From DASWJZ01 sp964487455 (lineage in GTDB: Bacteria > Pseudomonadota > Alphaproteobacteria > Rhizobiales > Afifellaceae), in NCBI GenBank assembly GCA_964487455.1, contig CAZARE010000008.1:1-30558 (forward strand): a DNA stretch of 30,558 bases, in the 5' to 3' direction. Within the stretch, counting starts at the first letter, position 1. Every line of letters starts with the position of its first letter. Both the position numbers and the translations under genes were made by a program. The notes under the pieces were generated by a model. That model was not told the origin of the DNA. It was given only the letters and a program-made list of their open reading frames with translations, and did no database searches. Below, piece by piece: positions 23,943-30,558 of this stretch.

Positions 23943-25598
23943 ATGAGCGATAAGCCGGTGCTTCTCGAAATCCAGGGCTTGCGCATCGAGGGTCGCAGCG
24001 ATGAGACCTGGACGGAGATCGTCAAGGGCGTCGATATCGTCCTGAGCAAGGGAGAAGTCCTGGGCCTGATCGGCGAATCCGGCGCCGGCAAGTCGACCGC
24101 CGGCTTGGCCGCGATGGGCTATACCCGCGATGGCTGCCGCATCTCGGCCGGCACGATCATGTTCGACGGGATCGACCTCCGCAAGGCGAGCAAGGCGCAG
24201 CTCCGCGACCTCCGAGGCTCAAGGATCGCCTATGTTGCCCAATCCGCCGCGGCCAGCTTCAACCCAGCGCACAGGCTGATCGACCAGTATTGCGAAACGC
24301 CGGTCCGCCACGGCGTGATGGGGAGAGCGGAGGCCGAACGGGACGCGGTCGAGCTCTACCACCGCATGCGCCTGCCCAATCCGGAGGCGATCGGCTTTCG
24401 CTATCCCCACCAGGTCTCCGGGGGACAGCTTCAGCGCGCGATGACCGCGATGGCTATGGCCTGCCGCCCCGACCTGATCATCTTCGACGAGCCGACGACC
24501 GCCCTCGACGTCACCACCCAAATCGAGGTGCTTTCCGCGATCCGTGACATCGTCGCGCGCTTCGACACCGCCGCGATCTATATCACCCACGACCTCGCCG
24601 TCGTGGCCCAGATGGCGGACCGCATCAAGGTTCTGTTGAGAGGCGAAGAGGTGGAAGAAGCCGATACACGCACAATGCTGGCGAGCCCGCGCGAAGACTA
24701 TACCAAGTCTCTGTGGGCGGTGCGCACTTATCAGCGGGAAGAGCATCCGGCAGCGTCGGAGAACGAGGTACCCGTGATATCTATCCAGAATATCACCGCC
24801 GCCTACGGGACCGTGACGGTTCTGGACGATGTGAGCTTCGACATTCACCGCCATCGTACCGTCGCGGTCGCCGGCGAGTCAGGCTCTGGAAAATCGACGG
24901 TCGCGCGGGTCATCACTGGTCTCTTGCCGCCAGTCAAAGGCCGGATTCTTTTCAATGGCGAGCCGCTGCGTCCCGACTACCGTCAGCGCAGCAAGGACCA
25001 GCTTCGTCAGGTCCAGATGATCTATCAGATGGCCGATACCGCGTTGAATCCGAAGCAGCGTATTCGCGAGATTGTGGGCCGTCCGGTCGCTTTCTATCTT
25101 GGACTCAGGGGTCGCCGCCTTGAGGAGCGTATCCGCGAGCTGCTTCGCCTGATCGAGCTGGAGCCGGACCAGTTTATCGGCCGGCTGCCCTCAGAGCTGT
25201 CGGGCGGCCAGAAACAGCGCATCGGGATTGCGCGAGCGCTTGCTGCGGAGCCGAGCTGCATCATTTGCGACGAGGTGACCTCCGCGCTCGACCAGCTCGT
25301 AGCGGAGGGCATTCTCAAGCTCCTCGATCGTCTGCAGGCGGAGTTCGGCCTAGCCTACATGTTCATCACCCACGACCTCGCGACGGTTCGCGCCATCGCC
25401 GACGAGGTTGTCGTGATGAAAGAGGGTAGGGTGGTCGAGAAGGGCCAGAAGTCGGAGATGTTCCGGCCGCCCCACGATCCCTACACGGAGCTGCTCCTGT
25501 CGTCTGTGCCGCAGATGGACCCCGACTGGCTAGACAATCTGCTGAAGGCCAGAGGGTCACCGGAAAGCGCTGAGGCGGGGCGCAGTTCGCCAGCTTAG
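23943..25598 (+). CDS. Fused double ATPase of a peptide/betaine-type ABC importer (DppD-DppF)
   Basis: A 551-residue cytoplasmic protein joining the two ATPases usually encoded as dppD and dppF. Domain 1 has Walker A GESGAGKST (44-52), signature SGGQ (159-162), Walker B LIIFDEP (178-184) and His216. Domain 2 has GESGSGKST (311-319), LSGGQ (419-423), CIICDEVTSAL (439-449, with Val for the usual Pro) and His477. Both sites look active. The C-terminus keeps the DPYTELLLSSVP region common to oligopeptide ATPases, but the cysteine cluster for an iron-sulfur centre seen in many DppD/DppF proteins is not evident. Its TAG stop shares three bases with the TAA of the convergent CaiD-like gene, leaving no room for a terminator. 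Confidence 0.94.
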   Translation: MSDKPVLLEIQGLRIEGRSDETWTEIVKGVDIVLSKGEVLGLIGESGAGKSTAGLAAMGYTRDGCRISAGTIMFDGIDLRKASKAQLRDLRGSRIAYVAQSAAASFNPAHRLIDQYCETPVRHGVMGRAEAERDAVELYHRMRLPNPEAIGFRYPHQVSGGQLQRAMTAMAMACRPDLIIFDEPTTALDVTTQIEVLSAIRDIVARFDTAAIYITHDLAVVAQMADRIKVLLRGEEVEEADTRTMLASPREDYTKSLWAVRTYQREEHPAASENEVPVISIQNITAAYGTVTVLDDVSFDIHRHRTVAVAGESGSGKSTVARVITGLLPPVKGRILFNGEPLRPDYRQRSKDQLRQVQMIYQMADTALNPKQRIREIVGRPVAFYLGLRGRRLEERIRELLRLIELEPDQFIGRLPSELSGGQKQRIGIARALAAEPSCIICDEVTSALDQLVAEGILKLLDRLQAEFGLAYMFITHDLATVRAIADEVVVMKEGRVVEKGQKSEMFRPPHDPYTELLLSSVPQMDPDWLDNLLKARGSPESAEAGRSSPA

Positions 25599-26377
25599 CG
25601 GCCGGTCCAGCGCGGCTCCCGCTTTTCGGCGAACGCCTTGAAGCCCTCAAGCATGTCCTCACTGCCATAGAGCGCATCCACAGTGCGCAGCTGCCGCTTG
25701 GTGATGCGGTTCATGACGTCCTGGAACCTCGAGGCCTCCGCCTCGCGCACGATTTCCTTGATCGCTGCGACGACCAGCGGCGGTCCGGATGCGATGTGCT
25801 TGGCAACCTCCTTCGCTCGGGCGAGCAGGCTGTTCGGGGCGACCACTTCATTGACAAGCCCCCAGCGGTGCGCTTCCGCCGCGTCGATCCAACGGCCCGT
25901 CAAGAGCATCTCCATCGCGATGTGGTAGGGGATCCGCTTGGGGAGCTTGACAGATGCTGCGTCGGCGACCGTGCCGGAGCGGATTTCGGGCAACGCGAAT
26001 GTCGCGTGTTCCGCTGCCAGGATGATGTCGGCGGACAGAGCGATCTCCAGGCCGCCGCCGCAGCAGATGCCATTGACCGCGCAGATGATCGGCTTGTTCA
26101 AGTCGCGCAGCTCCTGCATGCCGCCGAAGCCGCCGACGCCGTAGTCGCCGTCGACGGCGTCGCCGGCTGCGGCCGCCTTCAGGTCCCAGCCGGGGCAGAA
26201 GAACTTCTCGCCAGCGCCGGTCACGATAGCGACGCGGAGCTCCGGGTCGTCGCGAAAGGCGGCAAAAGTCTCGCCCATGATACGGCTGGTCGCGAGATCT
26301 ATGGCGTTGGCCTTCGGGCGGTCGATGGTGACCTGAAGAATGCTATCGTCGCGGCTGGTTTTGATCGGATTGCTCAC
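25595..26377 (-). CDS. caiD: Carnitinyl-CoA dehydratase / crotonobetainyl-CoA hydratase (CaiD-like)
   Basis: A 260-residue crotonase-fold enzyme strikingly like E. coli CaiD over its whole length: RPKANAID, FRDDPELRVAIVTGAGEKFF, GWDLKAAA at the same positions, and the end FAEKREPRWTGR against CaiD FAEKRDPVWKGR. The two catalytic glutamates fall at the same numbers as in CaiD, Glu111 (CGGGLE) and Glu131 (ALPEI). It would hydrate crotonobetainyl-CoA to L-carnitinyl-CoA or the reverse. The start is a GTG overlapping the upstream ligase stop as GTGA, behind GGGAGGCGGAGAG. It is the last gene of the LcdH-acyl-CoA dehydrogenase-CoA ligase operon, a context that supports a carnitine role. A generic enoyl-CoA hydratase remains the fallback. 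Confidence 0.88.
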   Translation of the reverse strand: MSNPIKTSRDDSILQVTIDRPKANAIDLATSRIMGETFAAFRDDPELRVAIVTGAGEKFFCPGWDLKAAAAGDAVDGDYGVGGFGGMQELRDLNKPIICAVNGICCGGGLEIALSADIILAAEHATFALPEIRSGTVADAASVKLPKRIPYHIAMEMLLTGRWIDAAEAHRWGLVNEVVAPNSLLARAKEVAKHIASGPPLVVAAIKEIVREAEASRFQDVMNRITKRQLRTVDALYGSEDMLEGFKAFAEKREPRWTGR

Positions 26378-28434
26378 CTCTCCGCCTCCCTCAACCGTAT
26401 CAGAGCGTCGACTGCCACCACCCGGTCTGGAAAGACCAGGAGCGGATTGACCTCTACCTCCTCGAGCCGCTCCGCTTCCGCTTCCGCGTATCGCGCCACG
26501 GCCTGAATCGCGTCGATGACGGCCGGCAGGCAGCCGGCGGGGCGACTACGGTACCCGGAAATGACGGTGGCGATACGCAAAGACCGCAAAGCACTCTCGA
26601 TATCGTCGTCTCTCGCCGGCAGCATGAAGTGCGCCGTATCGGTGAGAAGCTCAGCGAGCACGCCTCCGGCCCCGACCGTCATCACGAAGCCATGTGCGGG
26701 GTCGGCAAGAACGCCAATGAGCAATTCGGCCACGGCGCCCGTCGCCATCTCCTCTACCAGAAACCATTGCGTCAGCGGAGCGAGCGCTTCGGCTGCGGCG
26801 GCGAGCTCCGCCATGTCGCCGATTCCGAGGCGCACCGCCCCGGCGTCGCTCTTATGCGGCATTCCGGTCGCCTTCAGGGCAAGTGGAAAGGCCAAGCCTG
26901 CGGCCTCCCGGACGACGGCCGACGGGGAGGACCCAAGTGCCATCCGCGGAATGTTCAGGCCATGCGCAGCGAGAGCCGTCTTGGCGTCAAACTCCGACAG
27001 GAGACGACTCGGACCGCCAACAGGGCCGGCGACGAGGAGGACCGGAGGGTGGCCCGGCTCTTTCAGGGCCTGACCTACGTTGACGGCTGCTTCTGCCGCG
27101 GCGAGGGCATCCTCCATGCCGCAGAGCGGGGCGATTCCCTTGCCGACCAGGTCGCGCGCCAGGCTCTCGGGCATGTTCTCCGGCATTAGCGAAACCAGCG
27201 CTGCCGGCCCGCCGGTCTGAGCGGACGCAGCCGCGAGAGCCTCGACCGGAGCCCTCCAGCTGGCGGGGTCGCAGCGATCGTCGCGTGGATGATCGAGCAC
27301 CAGCATGGAGAGGTCGAAACCGCACGCCATCATCGCCGAAAACGTCGCGGTCATCTCTTGCGTCCGGTTCCATATTTGAACCGAGTAGTCGAGCGGGTTG
27401 GCAACCGCAGAGGAGGGCGTCGCAACCTTCTCGACTTCCGCGATCTCATTCGACGTGAGCTCCCTGAAAGCTATTCCCCGCCCGACCGCGAGGTCCGCGA
27501 CGAGCGCCGCCTCGCCCCCCGAGCAGCTCATGGCGCACAGCGCATTGCCTGTGAGCGGACCGTGGACATGCAGGAGCTTCAGTGCTTCCAGAAATGCAGT
27601 CACCGAGGCGACTTGCACGATTCCGAGGCGTGCCAGGAGCGCATCGGAGGCCACGCTCTCACCGCTGAGCGACGCGGTGTGCGACAAGGCCGCAGCGCGC
27701 GACATCTCGCTTCGGCCGGTCTTCAGCGCGATCACAGGCATGGAGGCGGCGCGTGACTTGTTCGCCATGGACTCGAAGCGGCGCACGTCGCCAATTCCTT
27801 CGATGTGCAAGCCAAGAGCGGTGACCCGTGGATCGTCGATCAGAGCCGAAGCGATGTCGGCGAGGCCAAGCTGGGCCTGGTTGCCCGCGGTGACTACGTA
27901 GGCGATCGGCAGGCCACGCCGCTGCATCGTCATGTTGATGGCGATGTTAGAGGATTGGGTGATGATGGCGACGCCGCGCTCGACCCGTTCGCCACCGTGC
28001 TGATCCGGCCATAAGAGCGCGCCGTCCAGATAGTTGATCAGTCCGTAGCAGTTCGGCCCAAGGATCGGCATCCGACCCGCGGCCTCGACGAGCAGACGCT
28101 GAAGCTCGGCCCCGCTACTTCCCGCCGTCTCGCTCTCCAGAAAGCCTGAGGCAAAGCAGACCGCGCCTCCCGACCCGGACCGAGAAAGGGCCGCGACGAT
28201 GTCGATCGTGAGCTCGCGATTCACGCCGACGAAAGCGGCGTCGACGGCTCCCGGCAGATCGGCCACCGAGCGATGGCAGGGAATGCCGTGCACCTCATCG
28301 CGCGACGGATGGACCGGCCATACGGCGCCTGAAAACTTCATGCGCTGGCATTGCTCCACCACGTTGGCCGCCCAAGCGCCGCCAATGGCGGCAATCGATT
28401 TTGGACGCAACAGCCGCGAAAGATCGGGGAACAT
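26374..28434 (-). CDS. NDP-forming acyl-CoA synthetase (acetate-CoA ligase family), probable betaine-CoA ligase
   Basis: A 686-residue single-chain member of the ADP-forming acyl-CoA synthetase family. Domains in order are the CoA-binding Rossmann domain (about 8-135, LRPKSIAAIGGA, then ILGPNCYG), two succinyl-CoA-synthetase-like domains (about 150-450) with the phosphorylated His252 in ALSHTASLSG, and a C-terminal ATP-grasp domain (about 475-686, LALKATGMPHKSDAGAVRLG, later EVEVNPLLV). It makes an acyl-CoA from acid, CoA and ATP with release of ADP and phosphate. Between the acyl-CoA dehydrogenase and CaiD genes, it probably activates gamma-butyrobetaine, crotonobetaine or carnitine, a role played in E. 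coli by the unrelated AMP-forming CaiC and CoA transferase CaiB. Substrate is inferred from context. It starts 12 bases after the dehydrogenase stop. Confidence 0.9.
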   Translation of the reverse strand: MFPDLSRLLRPKSIAAIGGAWAANVVEQCQRMKFSGAVWPVHPSRDEVHGIPCHRSVADLPGAVDAAFVGVNRELTIDIVAALSRSGSGGAVCFASGFLESETAGSSGAELQRLLVEAAGRMPILGPNCYGLINYLDGALLWPDQHGGERVERGVAIITQSSNIAINMTMQRRGLPIAYVVTAGNQAQLGLADIASALIDDPRVTALGLHIEGIGDVRRFESMANKSRAASMPVIALKTGRSEMSRAAALSHTASLSGESVASDALLARLGIVQVASVTAFLEALKLLHVHGPLTGNALCAMSCSGGEAALVADLAVGRGIAFRELTSNEIAEVEKVATPSSAVANPLDYSVQIWNRTQEMTATFSAMMACGFDLSMLVLDHPRDDRCDPASWRAPVEALAAASAQTGGPAALVSLMPENMPESLARDLVGKGIAPLCGMEDALAAAEAAVNVGQALKEPGHPPVLLVAGPVGGPSRLLSEFDAKTALAAHGLNIPRMALGSSPSAVVREAAGLAFPLALKATGMPHKSDAGAVRLGIGDMAELAAAAEALAPLTQWFLVEEMATGAVAELLIGVLADPAHGFVMTVGAGGVLAELLTDTAHFMLPARDDDIESALRSLRIATVISGYRSRPAGCLPAVIDAIQAVARYAEAEAERLEEVEVNPLLVFPDRVVAVDALIRLREAER

Positions 28435-28446
28435 CGGCCTGGAGGC

Positions 28447-29607
28447 TCACGCGCCCAAAGGTCGAAGGAGGCTGCGGCCGATGATGTGGCGCTGGATCTC
28501 GGACGTGCCGTCCCAGATACGCTCGACCCGGGCATCGCGCCAGAAACGCTCCAGCGGCAGATCGTCCATCAGCCCCATGCCGCCGTGGATCTGGATCGCC
28601 TCGTCGGTCACCACTGCCAGCATCTCGGAAGCGAAGAGCTTGGCCGAGGCAATCTCGCGGCTGTTCGTTCGCCCTTGATGAACGCGTCCGGCAGCGGCCA
28701 AAGTGAGCCAGTCGGCGGCATCGATCCGGGTGATCATATCGGCGAGCTTGAAGGACACGCCCTGGAACTTGCCAATCTGCTGGCCGAACTGCCGGCGCTC
28801 GGCGGCGTAGGCGAGGGCGTAGTCGAACACGCGGCGCGCCCGGCCGACGCACATGGCGGCGACCGTCAGACGCGTCGAATAGAGCCATTCGTTCGCGAGA
28901 TCGAACCCGCCATGCGGTTCGCCCAGCACCTGGTCCGGGCCGAGGCGGCAGTCGTCGAAGGTGAGGATCGAGTTGTGGTAGCCGCGATGACTGACCGAGG
29001 CATAGCCTGGCTGGATCGCGAAGCCGGGCGTATCGCGGTCGACCAGGAAGCAGGTGATCTGGTTCACCGGCGCGCGCGCTCTCTCCTCCACGCCGCTTGC
29101 GGCGAACACGATGACGAAGTCGGCGATGTCGGCGTGCGAGATGAAGTGCTTCGTGCCGTTGAGGAGCCAGTCTGCGCCATCGCGTCTGGCGAGGCACTTC
29201 ATGCCGCGCAAATCCGAGCCCGCATGGGGCTCCGTCATGGCGAGCGCGTCGACCAAGTGGCCGCGCACGGCGGGCAGGAGATAGCGCTCGCGCTGATCGC
29301 CTCGGCAGGCCAGGAGAATGTTGGAGGGACGGCCGAAAAACACGGTCAACGCCATGGATCCGCGGCCGAGCTCACGCTCCAGCAGCGTGAAGTCGAGCGT
29401 GCCAAGCCCGCCGCCGCCGATCTCTGCCGGCATGTTGGCCGCGTAAAAGCCGAGCTCGATGCACTTCCGCTTGATCTCCTGGCCGAGCTCGCGCGGGACC
29501 TGCCCGGCTTTCTCCACCTGTGCCTCGTGGGGATAAATATCCTTCTCCACGAAGCCGCGCACGGTGTCGACGATCATGCGCTGCTCGGCCGTCAGCTCGA
29601 AGTCCAC
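28447..29607 (-). CDS. Acyl-CoA dehydrogenase, probable gamma-butyrobetainyl-CoA dehydrogenase
   Basis: A 386-residue FAD enzyme of the acyl-CoA dehydrogenase family. Landmarks are MTEPHAGSDL (124-133, FAD contact), NGTKHFISHADIADF (150-164), RRQFGQQIGKFQGVSFKLAD (271-290) and QIHGGMGLMDDLPLERFWRD (339-358). In the usual YEGTSEIQ motif the protein has WDGTSEIQ, placing Asp366 where short- and medium-chain enzymes have the catalytic Glu. The start is the GTG at 29607 behind GGAGGTGA, a ribosome site that contains the TGA stop of the upstream dehydrogenase, so translation is coupled. In context it may oxidise gamma-butyrobetainyl-CoA to crotonobetainyl-CoA, feeding the CaiD-like hydratase. A branched- or medium-chain acyl-CoA substrate cannot be ruled out. 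Confidence 0.88.
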   Translation of the reverse strand: MDFELTAEQRMIVDTVRGFVEKDIYPHEAQVEKAGQVPRELGQEIKRKCIELGFYAANMPAEIGGGGLGTLDFTLLERELGRGSMALTVFFGRPSNILLACRGDQRERYLLPAVRGHLVDALAMTEPHAGSDLRGMKCLARRDGADWLLNGTKHFISHADIADFVIVFAASGVEERARAPVNQITCFLVDRDTPGFAIQPGYASVSHRGYHNSILTFDDCRLGPDQVLGEPHGGFDLANEWLYSTRLTVAAMCVGRARRVFDYALAYAAERRQFGQQIGKFQGVSFKLADMITRIDAADWLTLAAAGRVHQGRTNSREIASAKLFASEMLAVVTDEAIQIHGGMGLMDDLPLERFWRDARVERIWDGTSEIQRHIIGRSLLRPLGA

Positions 29608-29611
29608 GCTC

Positions 29612-30558
29612 TCACCTCCGGACGGCCGAGGCGGGCCGGTGCGGCCCGGAATCATCCCCACCGGCGGCCGCCGCCTCGAGCCGCCCCTCATGCTCCAGCA
29701 GGGTCCGTCCCGCGCCCCAGTGCCCGGCTTTCAAGGCCAGGAGGATGGCGACGAGGTTGTCGTCGCGAATGCGCTCCAGCTCGCCGATCGTATAGGCTCC
29801 GGACTGCGTATCGGACTGCGCGGCGATCGTGCCGATCAACTCGTCCGTCAGCTCGGGAACATCGGTCAGCTTGCTCCACGGCCATTTGAGGCTGGGGCCG
29901 AACTGGGCGAGGAAATGCCGCATCCCGCCCTCGCCGCCGGCGATCCGGTAGGTCTCGAATATGCCCATCTGCGCCCAGCGCAGCCCGAATCCGAGCCGGA
30001 TGGCATCGTCGATCTCGCCGGTCGTGGCGACGCCGTCGTGGACGAGCCACAAGGCTTCCCGCCAAAGCGCCTCAAGCAGGCGGTCGGCGATAAAGGCGTC
30101 GATCTCCTTCCTGACGCGCAGCGGATGCATGCCGAGCGCGCGAAATAATCCGATCGCCCGATCGATCGTTTCCTCGGCGGTCAAACGCCCGCCGACGATC
30201 TCCACCAGCGGGATGAGGTAGACGGGGTTGAAAGGATGGGCGACGATCAAGCGCTCCGGCCGGCGCATGGCATCTTGCAGCTTCGTGGGGACAATGCCGG
30301 AGGTCGACGAGGCGATGAGCGCGTTGTCAGGCGCGGCCGCCTCGGCCTCGGCGTAGACCGATTGCTTCAAGTCAAGGCGCTCCGGCACCGCCTCGACGAT
30401 CAGCTCGCGACCGGCGACCGCCTCCGCGACGCTCGCTGCATAGCCGATGCGTCCGCGCGGGAGCCGCAATTCTGGAGTCAGCCTCGCCGCGGCGCGTTCG
30501 GCGTTCTCGATGACGGCTTCGACCCTGTCGCGCACTCCCGACGCAGGGTCGTAGATCG
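29612..30558 (-). CDS. lcdH: L-carnitine 3-dehydrogenase (3-hydroxyacyl-CoA dehydrogenase superfamily), 5' end outside window
   Basis: About 315 residues are visible; the frame is open to the right edge (IYDPASGVRDRV at its beginning), so the N-terminal GxGxxG strand is missing from view. The sequence matches bacterial L-carnitine dehydrogenases in IASSTSGIVPTK, HPFNPVYLIPLVEIVGG, FIADRLLEALWREALWL, VATTGEIDDAIRLGFGLRW and GGMRHFLAQFGP. It would oxidise L-carnitine to 3-dehydrocarnitine with NAD+. The catalytic His is in AHPFNP. The protein ends soon after the C-terminal domain (GAGRTLLEHE, then a short Ala/Gly-rich tail), without the thioesterase domain fused in some rhizobial homologues. 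It precedes the acyl-CoA dehydrogenase by four bases in the same operon. Confidence 0.88.
   Translation of the reverse strand, partial: IYDPASGVRDRVEAVIENAERAAARLTPELRLPRGRIGYAASVAEAVAGRELIVEAVPERLDLKQSVYAEAEAAAPDNALIASSTSGIVPTKLQDAMRRPERLIVAHPFNPVYLIPLVEIVGGRLTAEETIDRAIGLFRALGMHPLRVRKEIDAFIADRLLEALWREALWLVHDGVATTGEIDDAIRLGFGLRWAQMGIFETYRIAGGEGGMRHFLAQFGPSLKWPWSKLTDVPELTDELIGTIAAQSDTQSGAYTIGELERIRDDNLVAILLALKAGHWGAGRTLLEHEGRLEAAAAGGDDSGPHRPASAVRR

Noticed and set aside
28351..29889. 512-codon open frame on the plus strand opposite the acyl-CoA dehydrogenase and carnitine dehydrogenase genes
   Set aside because: It is rich in Arg, Ala, Gly and His with no recognisable motif, and it is the mirror of two clearly real genes; long antisense frames are expected in GC-rich DNA.
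1..30558. CRISPR arrays, tRNA or rRNA genes, insertion sequences, integrases or phage genes
   Set aside because: No regularly spaced repeats, tRNA cloverleaf sequences, transposase motifs or long terminal inverted repeats were seen.

Overview
The window is GC-rich DNA from a metabolically versatile alphaproteobacterium, most likely of the Rhizobiales/Hyphomicrobiales type. This is inferred from codon bias, dense catabolic operons each headed by an ABC importer, GntR/FCD regulators, and close resemblance of several products to rhizobial or sphingomonad catabolic enzymes. No rRNA, tRNA, CRISPR array, insertion sequence, integrase or phage gene was seen. Product names come from reading motifs and remembered family sequences; no database search was possible.

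Region A (1-8349) is a sugar-acid or polyol catabolic locus. The tail of a short-chain dehydrogenase and an aldehyde dehydrogenase run on the plus strand. Converging on them is a minus-strand operon: sugar (CUT2-type) permease, single-domain ATPase, periplasmic binding protein, zinc dehydrogenase of the L-galactonate/L-idonate 5-dehydrogenase type, and a mannitol/fructuronate dehydrogenase-family reductase. A divergent FCD regulator with two winged-helix domains sits at the operon head, with a symmetrical site in the shared promoter region.

Region B (about 8346-9635) is a patch of gene debris: the C-terminal half of another sugar permease, a histidine-kinase core fragment abutting it head to head, a scrap of an aquaporin-family gene, and about 490 bases with no recognisable gene.

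Region C (9636-18130) is the most novel-looking system. A minus-strand operon encodes a sugar-type binding protein, a permease, an 840-residue protein fusing a double ATPase to a second permease, and a tetrahydrofolate-dependent O-demethylase closely resembling LigM. Upstream lie a GntR/FCD regulator and a divergent, zinc-dependent MetE-II-family methyltransferase. Palindromes with a GTATAC core precede both outward-facing promoters. Inferred scheme: import of a methylated compound, transfer of its methyl group to tetrahydrofolate, and use of that methyl by the MetE-like enzyme.

Region D (18372-19872) holds a convergent pair: an NmrA-like NAD(P)-binding protein and a SAM methyltransferase.

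Region E (20062-30558) is a carnitine/gamma-butyrobetaine locus. It starts with the wreck of a gamma-butyrobetaine dioxygenase gene. A peptide-family ABC importer follows (Tat-exported binding protein, two permeases, fused double ATPase). Converging on it, with interlocked stop codons, is a minus-strand operon: L-carnitine dehydrogenase (runs off the window end), acyl-CoA dehydrogenase, NDP-forming acyl-CoA synthetase and a CaiD-like carnitinyl-CoA dehydratase. Together these could convert gamma-butyrobetaine to carnitine through CoA thioesters and oxidise it to 3-dehydrocarnitine, replacing the oxygen-dependent hydroxylase that remains only as a fragment.
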